From the NCBI GenBank assembly GCA_030153205.1, contig JASLHV010000160.1, positions 1 through 6,057 on the forward strand: 6,057 nucleotides of DNA. The letters run 5' to 3'. A model generated the notes under the pieces. That model saw only the letters and a program-made list of their open reading frames with translations, was not told the origin of the DNA and searched no databases. Origin of the DNA: Roseiarcus sp. (GTDB lineage: Bacteria > Pseudomonadota > Alphaproteobacteria > Rhizobiales > Beijerinckiaceae). The first letter of the stretch is position 1; the number at the start of each line of letters is the position of its first letter. Made by a program: the position numbers and the translations under genes. This document shows positions 1 through 5,889 of this stretch, piece by piece.

Positions 1-42
1 CGAGGTTTGAACGCGAGGGACGCCTAAGTCTCGAGGTCGACT

Positions 43-69
43 CTTGCGTCGATTTCCATGGTACGCAAG
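43..69. repeat. Inverted repeat upstream of the hydrolase gene
   Basis: CTTGCGT at 43-49 and ACGCAAG at 63-69 are perfect 7-base inverted arms around a 13-base loop. They lie 31 bases before the hydrolase start codon. No T-run follows, so an intrinsic terminator for an upstream gene is not well supported. It could be an operator or a leader hairpin. The pairing is seen directly; the function is unknown. Confidence 0.35.
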
Positions 70-88
70 CTAAGCTCTGGGGGCCGAC

Positions 89-92
89 GGAG
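89..92 (+). promoter_or_regulatory. Ribosome binding site of the hydrolase gene
   Basis: GGAG sits eight bases before the ATG at 101, a normal Shine-Dalgarno distance. This supports the start that includes the twin-arginine-like export signal. No later in-frame ATG before residue 70 offers an alternative. Confidence 0.6.
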
Positions 93-100
93 AACGCGCC

Positions 101-973
101 ATGTTCGATTCCGATCATCTCGTTTCCTTGCGACCCCCAGCCGTTCCGCTCAATCGCCGCGCTCTGGTCAAGACCAGCCTTTCCATCGGCTTTTGCGCGG
201 CGATCACGCCGGTCTTCGCGCAAGTGATCACGACGCCCGCCGACGGGCTCGTCGCAGGCGAGGTTAAAGTACCTTCCGATGGCGTCGATATCCCGGCCTA
301 TCGGGCGATGCCTGATCGCGGCGGACCTTTTCCAACCGTACTCGTGATCCAAGAGGTATTCGGCGTCCATGAATATATCAAGGACGTGTGTCGGCGATGG
401 GCGAAGCTGGGTTACTACGCGATCGCGCCGGAGCTTTATGCGCGCCAGGGCGATCCGGCCAAGGAGCCGGATATCGCCAAGCTGATGGCCGATATCGTCT
501 CGAAGGTTCCGGACGCTCAAGTGACCGGCGATCTCGATGCGACGCTTGCTTTCGCCAAGGCGAGCGGCTCGGCGGACCTATCCCACGCCGCCGTCACTGG
601 CTATTGCTGGGGCGGCCGCCAGACTTGGCTCTATGCCGCGCATAATCCCGATTTGAAGGCCGCGGTGGCCTGGTATGGTCCGCTCGCGACGCCGACGGAC
701 CCGACGTTAAAGCCGAAGAATCCGCCGGATATTGTCGGCGCGTTGAAAGTACCGACGCTCGGTCTCTATGGCGGCCAGGATCATGGGATCACGGCGTCGC
801 AGATCGAGGTCATGCAGAAGAAGCTGGCCGAGGCCGGCGGCGCTTCCAAGATCATCGTCTATCCCGACGCCGGCCACGGTTTCCACGCTGATTATCGGCC
901 GAGCTACAACAAGGCCGACGCCGAAGAATCATGGAAAGAGGCGACGGCCTGGTTGAAGGCGCATGGCGTTTAG
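101..973 (+). CDS. Dienelactone hydrolase family protein, probably Tat-exported
   Basis: Alpha/beta-hydrolase of the dienelactone hydrolase family, 290 residues. The family triad is visible: nucleophile Cys169 in GYCWGG, Asp227 in GGQDHGI and His259 in AGHGF. Glu85 in QEVFG matches the conserved glutamate that primes the cysteine in characterised members. The N-terminus has twin arginines (RRALVK, residues 19-24), a hydrophobic stretch and a likely cleavage site after VFA (residue 40), so Tat-dependent export to the periplasm is probable. The mature domain of about 250 residues is slightly longer than classical cytoplasmic enzymes. The classical reaction opens dienelactone to maleylacetate in chloroaromatic breakdown, but no catabolic genes are nearby and the substrate cannot be told. 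The gene converges on the padR gene, with overlapping stop codons. Family assignment is firm; substrate and export are inference. Confidence 0.92.
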   Translation: MFDSDHLVSLRPPAVPLNRRALVKTSLSIGFCAAITPVFAQVITTPADGLVAGEVKVPSDGVDIPAYRAMPDRGGPFPTVLVIQEVFGVHEYIKDVCRRWAKLGYYAIAPELYARQGDPAKEPDIAKLMADIVSKVPDAQVTGDLDATLAFAKASGSADLSHAAVTGYCWGGRQTWLYAAHNPDLKAAVAWYGPLATPTDPTLKPKNPPDIVGALKVPTLGLYGGQDHGITASQIEVMQKKLAEAGGASKIIVYPDAGHGFHADYRPSYNKADAEESWKEATAWLKAHGV

Positions 974-1545
974 GTCTGCTCGACCGCCTTGGCCGCCGCA
1001 TCGATCGCATCGGCGATGGCGCGGATCTGCTCTTCATTGACCGGGCGGCTGCGCAGGCGCAGCCGCACCGCGGTGAAGAGATTCTCGACGGCGCGTCGAA
1101 CTTGCGGCGGCGCGCCGCGGCGCGAAGCCGATTCCGAAACGCGGGCAAAAATGGCGTCGACCGTCGATCGATTGGCCTGAAGGAATGCTTTGCCTTCTTC
1201 GGTCAGCGTATAGAGCCTGCGGCCGCCGTGCTCTTCGCTGACCGTCGCGTGACCGACTTCTTCGAGCAAGGTCAGGGTCGGATAGACGACGCCCGGGCTG
1301 GGGCTATAGCCCTCGCCGACGCGCTCCTCGAGCGCCTTGATGATTTCGTAGCCGTAACGCGGCTTCTCGTCGAGAAGCGCCATGATCACCAGGCGCAGAT
1401 CGCCGTGGTCGAAGATGCGTTTGCCGTCGCGTTCGCGTCCGCCGCCCCAATGGCGTCGGTGCTCGTGGCCGAAATGGTGGACGTGACGATATTCATCGCG
1501 CAGGGCGTTTACGTGGTCGCGCCAGTGTGAGTGTCTGAAAAACAT
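970..1545 (-). CDS. PadR-family regulator with His-rich N-terminus, YqjI-like
   Basis: PadR-type winged-helix transcription factor. The DNA-binding domain spans about residues 46-120 (191-residue numbering) and has the family signatures YGYEIIKALEE and SPSPGVVYPTL; a helical dimerisation tail follows. The first 47 residues hold ten histidines (including HVHHFGHEHRRH), resembling E. coli YqjI, whose metal-binding N-terminus mediates nickel-responsive repression of yqjH and itself. Unlike YqjI as I recall it, this protein has no cysteine, so any metal site would rest on histidine and acidic residues. The ATG at 1545 is preferred over the one at 1569 because GAGGGA lies about eight bases upstream of it and the 1569 ATG falls inside an operator-like palindrome. 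No yqjH-like siderophore-interacting reductase is in the window. PadR family is firm; metal sensing is inferred from similarity. Confidence 0.9.
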   Translation of the reverse strand: MFFRHSHWRDHVNALRDEYRHVHHFGHEHRRHWGGGRERDGKRIFDHGDLRLVIMALLDEKPRYGYEIIKALEERVGEGYSPSPGVVYPTLTLLEEVGHATVSEEHGGRRLYTLTEEGKAFLQANRSTVDAIFARVSESASRRGAPPQVRRAVENLFTAVRLRLRSRPVNEEQIRAIADAIDAAAKAVEQT

Positions 1546-1552
1546 GGGATTT

Positions 1553-1558
1553 CCCTCA
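1553..1558 (-). promoter_or_regulatory. Ribosome binding site deciding the padR start
   Basis: On the minus strand, GAGGGA is followed by AATCCC and then the ATG at 1545, a strong Shine-Dalgarno at normal spacing. No comparable site precedes the in-frame ATG at 1569, so the shorter 191-residue protein is favoured. Confidence 0.65.
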
Positions 1559-1564
1559 AGTTGC

Positions 1565-1582
1565 GACATAATACGATATGTC
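1565..1582. promoter_or_regulatory. Operator-like palindrome 1 of the padR promoter
   Basis: GACATA (1565-1570), six bases, TATGTC (1577-1582): a perfect 18-base dyad just downstream of the predicted transcription start. PadR proteins commonly bind dyads built from ATGT/ACAT half-sites, which these arms contain. It probably mediates autorepression together with the second dyad at 1592-1609. Confidence 0.55.
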
Positions 1583-1591
1583 TTGAATTGA

Positions 1592-1609
1592 GATATATCT
1601 TGTTATGTC
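1592..1609. promoter_or_regulatory. Operator-like palindrome 2, over the -10 element
   Basis: GATATA (1592-1597), six bases, TATGTC (1604-1609): the same dyad as at 1565-1582 with one mismatch, centred 27 bases away (about 2.5 helical turns). Its inner arm coincides exactly with the predicted -10 hexamer of the padR promoter, so a bound repressor would block RNA polymerase. Confidence 0.5.
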
Positions 1610-1619
1610 GGAATGTCAA
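1592..1619 (-). promoter_or_regulatory. Promoter of the padR gene
   Basis: Reading leftwards, a perfect -35 TTGACA (complement of 1614-1619) is followed by a 16-base spacer and TATATC (complement of 1592-1597), which matches four of six -10 positions. Transcription would start near 1585, leaving a leader of about 40 bases before the ATG at 1545. The surrounding AT-rich patch stands out against GC-rich flanks. Confidence 0.6.
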
Positions 1620-1884
1620 GGACCTGCCGCGCGGAACCCGGTTGAGATGCCTTGAAATGCTGATTCCTGGCTTTGCATTTTCGCCGGAATGACAGGCCCC
1701 GGGGGCCCTAGCGACTGGACGCGGTGAATTCACCTGCGCCGGTCATCAGTCCCGTCGTCGGGTCGAAATAAGCGGGCCTGTGTCATGGCGGGCGGCGATA
1801 TCGAACTCGTCAGGGGAGATCTCGAAGATCGAGCCGCCCGAACTGCTGCACTTCTCCGCTTGAGGTTACACCGCCCCAAGAGAC
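1620..1884. other. Non-coding stretch between padR and hemH
   Basis: With the padR promoter and leader, this completes a gap of more than 300 bases between padR and hemH. Apart from the possible gene remnant at 1708-1865, it holds only a GC palindrome (GGCCCC G GGGGCC, about 1695-1707) with no T-run. I see no convincing terminator for hemH, no promoter facing right and no intact gene. Confidence 0.5.
1708..1865 (-). pseudogene. Possible frameshifted small gene remnant
   Basis: On the minus strand, an open frame starting right after a TAA (1866-1868) reads GGSIFEISPDEFDIAARHD, then loses frame near 1776. The next frame reads YFDPTTGLMTGAGEFTASSR and ends at TAG (1708-1710). One missing base there would join them into about 52 residues with continuous GC-ending codons and ordinary protein composition. 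There is no start codon in the first frame after the upstream stop, so it would be a decayed 3' fragment, or an intact gene with sequence errors. I do not recognise the family. The reading frames are seen directly; that they were ever one gene is inference, and chance remains possible. Confidence 0.3.
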
Positions 1885-2958
1885 CTACAGCCATCCCTGC
1901 AGTTCGCGTAACACCACCGACTCGATGACCTTGATCCCTTCCGCGCTATCGTTGAGGCAGGGCAGGCCGGCGAATTTCTCTCCGCCGCTATTCAAGAAAT
2001 AGCCGGCGTTCTCGACGCCGATTTCCTCGAGCGTCTCGATGCAGTCGGCGGCGAAGCCGGGCGTGACGACCGCCAAACGCTTGACGCCGCGCGCGGCCAG
2101 CGCCTTCACGGTCGCGTCTGTGTAGGGCTGGAGATATTCCGTCGCGCCGAAACGCGATTGGAAACTCATCGGCATTTCCTCGGGCGTCTTGTTCAGCTTT
2201 TCGCGCAGCAGCCGCCAAGTCCTGGCGCAGTGACAATAGTACGGATCGCCCCTCTCGAAATAGATGCGCGGTATGCCGTGGAAGGAGGTCAAAACGACTT
2301 CCGGTTCGAAATCGAGCGCGCCGACCGCGCTTTTTACGGATTCGGCCAGCGCATCGATATAGGTCGGGTCGTCGTAATAGGGTGAGGCGACGCGCAGCGT
2401 CGGCTGCCACCGCATCGTTTTCAGCGCGTCAAAGGCTTTGTCGCAGACCGTCGCCACAGTCGCCGCGCAATATTGCGGATAAAGCGGTACGAGAAGAATT
2501 TTGTCGCAACCATCGGCTTGGAGCGCCTTCAACTTGTCGGCGATCGCGGGCAGCCCGTAGCGCATCGCCCAGTCGACGATGCAACGCTCCTCCGGATCCC
2601 GGCCATTTCCCTTCAGCGCTTCCGCGAGTTTTTCGGCGCTGGCGCGTGTCGTCGTCTTCAGCGGGCTCTCGTTGCGCTCCTTGTTCCAGATCGCATCATA
2701 GTCGCGTCCCTTCAACAAAGGGCGGCGGGTCAAGATGGCCAGGTTGAGGATCGGCCACCAGATCAGACGAGGCGTTTCGATGACGCGGCGGTCGGAGAGG
2801 AACTCCTTGAGGTACCGCCGCATCGACCAATAGTCGGTCGCCTCCGGCGTGCCGAGATTGACCAACAGCACGCCGATGCGACCATGCGCGATCGCCGGAT
2901 GATCCTTGGGCCGCGGGTCAGCGGCGCTAAAGGTTTCCGACGACGGAGGCGCGTTCAT
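1885..2958 (-). CDS. hemH: Ferrochelatase, last step of heme synthesis
   Basis: Ferrochelatase inserts Fe2+ into protoporphyrin IX to give protoheme, usually at the inner face of the cytoplasmic membrane. The 357-residue length is typical. Visible signatures are VLLVNLGTPEA (30-40), PLYPQY (158-163), SFHGIP with the metal/porphyrin His227 (225-230), RGDPYYCHC (236-244) and DCIETLEEI with the conserved Glu309 (305-313). Eight cysteines occur (126, 151, 164, 172, 242, 244, 306, 334). Caulobacter crescentus ferrochelatase is known to carry a [2Fe-2S] cluster, so a cluster is possible here but I cannot assign ligands. The start has GGAAAGG six bases upstream and lies 15 bases after the msrB stop, implying co-transcription. 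The N-terminal 25 residues before the core are a normal variable extension. Confidence 0.97.
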   Translation of the reverse strand: MNAPPSSETFSAADPRPKDHPAIAHGRIGVLLVNLGTPEATDYWSMRRYLKEFLSDRRVIETPRLIWWPILNLAILTRRPLLKGRDYDAIWNKERNESPLKTTTRASAEKLAEALKGNGRDPEERCIVDWAMRYGLPAIADKLKALQADGCDKILLVPLYPQYCAATVATVCDKAFDALKTMRWQPTLRVASPYYDDPTYIDALAESVKSAVGALDFEPEVVLTSFHGIPRIYFERGDPYYCHCARTWRLLREKLNKTPEEMPMSFQSRFGATEYLQPYTDATVKALAARGVKRLAVVTPGFAADCIETLEEIGVENAGYFLNSGGEKFAGLPCLNDSAEGIKVIESVVLRELQGWL

Positions 2959-2964
2959 CGATCG

Positions 2965-2971
2965 CCTTTCC
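2965..2971 (-). promoter_or_regulatory. Ribosome binding site of hemH in the msrB-hemH junction
   Basis: GGAAAGG on the minus strand, six bases before the hemH ATG. It lies entirely within the 15-base gap after the msrB stop, so hemH can be translated from an msrB-hemH transcript and possibly by coupling. Confidence 0.55.
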
Positions 2972-2973
2972 GC

Positions 2974-3384
2974 TTAAGGCGCGCTATCCGGCAGGAAATT
3001 CATCGCCACGCCATTGATGCAATAGCGCAGACCGGTCGGCGGCGGCCCGTCAGGGAAGACATGACCAAGATGCGAGCCGCAGCGCGAGCAATGGGCTTCT
3101 GTGCGCACCATGCCCCAGGAACGATCCGTCGATGTCTCCACCGCGCCGGGCTCGGGGTCGTTGAAACTCGGCCAGCCGGTACCGCTCTCGAACTTCTTTT
3201 TCGAGACGAAGAGAGGCTGATCGCAGCCGGCGCAGATGAAGACGCCGGCGCGCTTTTCATAGTTCAACGCGCAGCTTCCCGCCCGCTCCGTGCCATGCTC
3301 GCGCATGATGTGGAATTGCTCCGGCGTCAGGCGCTGGCGCCATTCCGCTTCGCTGTGGGTGACCGGATATTCGGCAACTTTCAT
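2974..3384 (-). CDS. msrB: Peptide-methionine (R)-S-oxide reductase MsrB
   Basis: MsrB reduces methionine-R-sulfoxide in proteins, normally recycled by thioredoxin in the cytoplasm. In the 136-residue form the SelR-domain features are Zn ligands Cys51/Cys54 (CAGC) and Cys99/Cys102 (CSRC), the GTGWPSF motif (68-74), HLGHVFPDG (105-113) and the catalytic Cys122 in RYCINGVAMNF. Cys38 in GSCALNYEK is a further cysteine whose role I cannot set. The ATG at 3384 is chosen over an upstream in-frame ATG at 3441 because AAGGAGA stands seven bases before it and the extra 19 residues are basic and unlike the family. No signal peptide is seen. It probably shares a transcript with hemH; the pairing may reflect oxidative-stress or iron-linked expression, which is inference. 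Confidence 0.96.
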   Translation of the reverse strand: MKVAEYPVTHSEAEWRQRLTPEQFHIMREHGTERAGSCALNYEKRAGVFICAGCDQPLFVSKKKFESGTGWPSFNDPEPGAVETSTDRSWGMVRTEAHCSRCGSHLGHVFPDGPPPTGLRYCINGVAMNFLPDSAP

Positions 3385-3390
3385 TGCAAG

Positions 3391-3398
3391 TCTCCTTG
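3391..3398 (-). promoter_or_regulatory. Strong ribosome binding site deciding the msrB start
   Basis: On the minus strand AAGGAGAC precedes the ATG at 3384 by about six to seven bases. It is the best Shine-Dalgarno in the window and fixes the 136-residue MsrB start. Confidence 0.65.
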
Positions 3399-3468
3399 AA
3401 TGCACCTTAACGCGCCGGCCTGTTCGAGGGAAATTCGGCAAGCGCCTTGGCGCATCGCGTCGCTCTTC

Positions 3469-3480
3469 TTTCGATCGAAA
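3469..3480. repeat. Perfect 12-base palindrome after the exporter gene
   Basis: TTTCGATCGAAA lies 11 bases beyond the exporter stop codon, in the 107-base gap before msrB. The same gap holds GCGCC AA GGCGC near 3441-3452, a short hairpin without a T-run. Either could affect read-through from the exporter gene to msrB; neither is a clear terminator. Confidence 0.3.
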
Positions 3481-3491
3481 TAGGCGTTTTG

Positions 3492-5270
3492 TTACTGCGC
3501 TGCTTCCGCGCTTCCTGTTTCGCCATCGATAAACTGGGCCCGCGCCAGCGAGGCGAAAAGGCCGCCGGCGGCGACTAATTGATCAAATGAGCCGCGCTCC
3601 ACGATCCGGCCCTGATCGAAGACCAGAATTTGATTGGCCTCGCGGATCGTCGCCAGGCGATGGGCGATGACGAACGTCGTGCGGCCGCGGGTCGCCGCCT
3701 TGAGCGCCTCTTGAAATTGCCGTTCCGTCTTGGCGTCGAGCGCGCTGGTCGCCTCATCCAGGATCAGGATCGGCGGATCTTTGAGCAAAGCGCGAGCGAT
3801 CGCGAGCCGCTGGCGTTCGCCGCCTGAGAGCGTGCGTCCGCGCTCGCTGACCAATGTGGCGAGGCCTTGCGGCAGATCGGCGACAAAATCGGCGGCTTGC
3901 GCGCGCTCCAAGGCGAGGCCGATTTCCTGCGGCGTGGCGTCTGGCTTGCCGACGCGAAGATTGTCCTCGATCGAACGGGCAAAGAGCAGCGGCTCCTGGA
4001 ACACGACGCCGATGTTTCGTCTGAGCGAGAAGAGCGTGATGTCTTTGAGATCGCGACCGTCGACGAGCACACGGCCTTTGGTTGGATCGAACACGCGATG
4101 CAGCAGGCTCAAAGTCGTCGACTTGCCCGAGCCGGTGGGGCCAACGAGCGCGATCGTCTGGCCCGGCGCGACGTCGAAGGATATGTCGCTCAACGCATCG
4201 CGTTCGCCGTCATACGAATAGGAGACGTTCTCGAATGTCGCGCGTCCCGCGAGCCGCCCTACGGCGACGGCGCCGGGCCGGTCCGCGACCGTCGAAATCG
4301 TGTCGAATATTTCGAAGAATTGCGACAACCGCGGCGCTTGGATGAACATGTAGTTGATCAGCCCGACGAATTGCTCGAGACGCGTAATCAGCATTGTCGC
4401 GAGATTCATAAAGGTGATGATCTCGCCGATCGTCGCCAGGCCTTGAATGTTCAGCCAAATGCCGAAGACGAAAATACCGAAGAGGGTAAGCGTCGCGCAG
4501 GCGCGGGTCGCAATCGTCGCGGCGGCCCACCAGGAAAGGACGGGAAGCTGCGCAGCGAGCAAAGTGTCGATAAGGCCACGCACCGCGCGGGCCTCCTCGT
4601 CGACACGCGCAAAACTCTGGATGACCGGCACATTGCCGAGCGCATCCGACACGCGTTCGGCGAGATCGGAGCTGTATCGGCCAACCTCGCCCTGGCGCCG
4701 CTCCGTTCGCTGCAACACGAAATTGATCGTCAGCCCGAAGATGACGACCAAGCCGACAAGGAACAGGCCGAGACGCCAGTTGATGACGAGCGTCAGCGGC
4801 AGAAGGACGAAGAGCGAAACGGCGCCAGCGCAATGATCGCGGAAGAAGGAAAGCCAAAGCGTGAAGAGCGCGTCCGCGCCTTCGATCATCACTTTTAGCA
4901 GGCGACCCGAATGGGCGCGCACGTGAAAGCTTAGAGGGAGGTGCAGCGCATGCTCGAAATAGTCGGCCATGACCGCCAGGCGCCGTCGATGGGCGAGGCG
5001 GTCGGCGTTCAACGCGACGATCACGCTGGCGCCGATGGTGAAAAGGCCGAAGGCGACCCAGGCCGCGAGCGGGAAGGCCACTTCGCCCCATTGCGGCGGC
5101 CGCGCCGCGGCGCGCGCCATGGTCAGCGCGTCGACGATACGGCCGAGCAGCACCGGCTCGGCGAATTGCGCCGCTGCAACCAGAATATTGGCGAGACCCA
5201 GCGCCAGCGCCGCGCCTTTGGCCGCGGCGAGAAGCGCAAACGCTCGCGCATAGAGTCGAAAAAAGGGCAT
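3492..5270 (-). CDS. ndvA: ABC exporter, NdvA/ChvA cyclic beta-1,2-glucan type
   Basis: Half-size type I ABC exporter of 592 residues: an N-terminal six-helix membrane domain (about 10-310) fused to an ATPase domain (about 345-580); it should act as a homodimer in the inner membrane. ATPase motifs are complete: Walker A GPTGSGKST (377-385), Q-loop Gln425, signature LSGGERQ (481-487), Walker B ILILDE with Glu506, D-loop SALD and switch His537. Length, the start MPFFRLYARAF, EPVLLGRIVDAL and the LPVLSWWA segment resemble rhizobial NdvA/ChvA, which exports cyclic beta-1,2-glucan to the periplasm. The glucan synthase gene ndvB is not in the window, so substrate is inferred; a lipid or other glycan exporter is possible. 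No clear Shine-Dalgarno precedes the ATG. A TTTACA -35-like element (complement of 5379-5384) lacks a convincing -10. Confidence 0.9.
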   Translation of the reverse strand: MPFFRLYARAFALLAAAKGAALALGLANILVAAAQFAEPVLLGRIVDALTMARAAARPPQWGEVAFPLAAWVAFGLFTIGASVIVALNADRLAHRRRLAVMADYFEHALHLPLSFHVRAHSGRLLKVMIEGADALFTLWLSFFRDHCAGAVSLFVLLPLTLVINWRLGLFLVGLVVIFGLTINFVLQRTERRQGEVGRYSSDLAERVSDALGNVPVIQSFARVDEEARAVRGLIDTLLAAQLPVLSWWAAATIATRACATLTLFGIFVFGIWLNIQGLATIGEIITFMNLATMLITRLEQFVGLINYMFIQAPRLSQFFEIFDTISTVADRPGAVAVGRLAGRATFENVSYSYDGERDALSDISFDVAPGQTIALVGPTGSGKSTTLSLLHRVFDPTKGRVLVDGRDLKDITLFSLRRNIGVVFQEPLLFARSIEDNLRVGKPDATPQEIGLALERAQAADFVADLPQGLATLVSERGRTLSGGERQRLAIARALLKDPPILILDEATSALDAKTERQFQEALKAATRGRTTFVIAHRLATIREANQILVFDQGRIVERGSFDQLVAAGGLFASLARAQFIDGETGSAEAAQ

Positions 5271-5396
5271 TGATATCTGAGCGCGTCAAAAGGACCGGGC
5301 CGCCTTATCACGGAGCGATGATCTCGACGCAAGCCTTGGCGTTGCGCGCTGTTTTAAGAAAGAGAAACGTTCCTCGATTGTAAAATCGCCTCGTCA

Positions 5397-5425
5397 TTGA
5401 CAGAGCCTTGCCGAATGTCCTTATT
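5397..5425 (+). promoter_or_regulatory. Weak promoter candidate of the DUF1311 gene
   Basis: A perfect -35 TTGACA (5397-5402) is followed after 17 bases by CTTATT, only a three-of-six match to the -10 consensus. GATAAA at 5433-5438 is AT-rich but badly spaced. The region between the divergent exporter and this gene must hold promoters for both, so the candidate is plausible but weak. Confidence 0.25.
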
Positions 5426-5450
5426 GGCCCCCGATAAATTTACGCATCTT

Positions 5451-5464
5451 GCTGAGTCCTCAGC
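5451..5464. repeat. Palindrome directly before the DUF1311 start codon
   Basis: GCTGAG TC CTCAGC is a perfect inverted repeat ending one base before the ATG at 5466. It fills the place where a Shine-Dalgarno should be, and none is recognisable. As RNA it could fold into a small hairpin (about five pairs with a four-base loop) masking the start; as DNA it could be a binding site. Confidence 0.4.
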
Positions 5465-5465
5465 C

Positions 5466-5876
5466 ATGAGATTGGTTCTCGTCTCGGCGCTACTGATTTT
5501 TGCGATGGGATCGGCTTCCGCCGATACACAACGCCCATCGCAGATCGCCTGCGACTCCAAAAAAATCGGCGCCCAGGCGCTTGCAGATTGCCTGCGCAAC
5601 GCCGCCGACCGCAGCGACAAGGAGCTCGCCGGCGCTGTCGCCGCCGCGATCAAGACAATCGACGGACGAACGGGCATGCTCAGCGCGCAAAAGTCGCGCT
5701 GGAAACGTTCGCTCAACGACTCCCAGTCCCTATGGCTGAGCTGGCGCGACGCCGATTGCCAGGACGTCGCCCCTTTCGAAGCTGGCATGTCCGCCAAAGG
5801 CGGCGACCCGCGCCTCGGCTGCATTATCGACCACGACGCTCAGCGGGTTGAAGAGTTGAAGGCGCGTTATCAATAG
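5466..5876 (+). CDS. Exported DUF1311 / LprI-like protein
   Basis: Small secreted protein of 136 residues. Residues 1-19 form a Sec signal peptide (MRLVLVSALLIFAMG) with likely cleavage after ASA, leaving a periplasmic domain of about 117 residues. The late segment LNDSQSLWLSWRDADCQ (83-99) followed by DPRLGCIIDHDAQRVEEL (114-131) matches the DUF1311 (lysozyme-inhibitor LprI N-terminal) pattern of an aromatic-rich WxxxRDAxC block and a later cysteine. Four cysteines (29, 42, 98, 119) could make two disulfides. Mycobacterial LprI inhibits lysozyme, but most family members are uncharacterised, so function is open. An in-frame TTG at 5397 would extend the protein but would bury the signal peptide, so the ATG at 5466 is preferred. 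It is divergent from the exporter gene. Confidence 0.8.
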   Translation: MRLVLVSALLIFAMGSASADTQRPSQIACDSKKIGAQALADCLRNAADRSDKELAGAVAAAIKTIDGRTGMLSAQKSRWKRSLNDSQSLWLSWRDADCQDVAPFEAGMSAKGGDPRLGCIIDHDAQRVEELKARYQ

Positions 5877-5889
5877 GGGCGCCGCGCCC
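5877..5889. terminator. Hairpin between convergent genes, possible bidirectional terminator
   Basis: The 13 bases between the two convergent stop codons form GGGCG CCG CGCCC, a five-pair GC hairpin with a three-base loop. Its position suits a shared terminator, but no T-run follows on either strand, so it is weak evidence. Confidence 0.3.

Noticed and set aside
58..267. Small plus-strand open frame of 69 codons before and over the hydrolase start
   Set aside because: Overlaps the hydrolase in another frame, is arginine-rich and has no ribosome site.
931..1530. Plus-strand open frame of 199 codons opposite padR
   Set aside because: Antisense to a clear PadR protein; no motifs and no ribosome site.
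1695..1707. GC palindrome GGCCCC G GGGGCC as a terminator
   Set aside because: There is almost no loop and no T-run on either strand.
1785..1931. Plus-strand open frame starting ATGGCGGGCGGCGAT into the hemH 3' end
   Set aside because: No ribosome binding site, low-complexity Ala/Arg content and overlap with hemH.
2473..3399. Plus-strand open frame of 308 codons opposite hemH and msrB
   Set aside because: It spans two firmly identified genes on the other strand and their junction, with arginine-rich translation and no recognisable domain.
3867..4898. Long plus-strand open frame of 343 codons opposite the ABC exporter
   Set aside because: It is antisense to a complete, motif-rich ABC transporter; its translation is dominated by charged residues with no family motif, as expected from the opposite frame of GC-rich coding DNA.
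4210..5289. Second minus-strand open frame of 359 codons over the exporter
   Set aside because: Same strand but shifted relative to the exporter; arginine-rich with no domain, a frame shadow.
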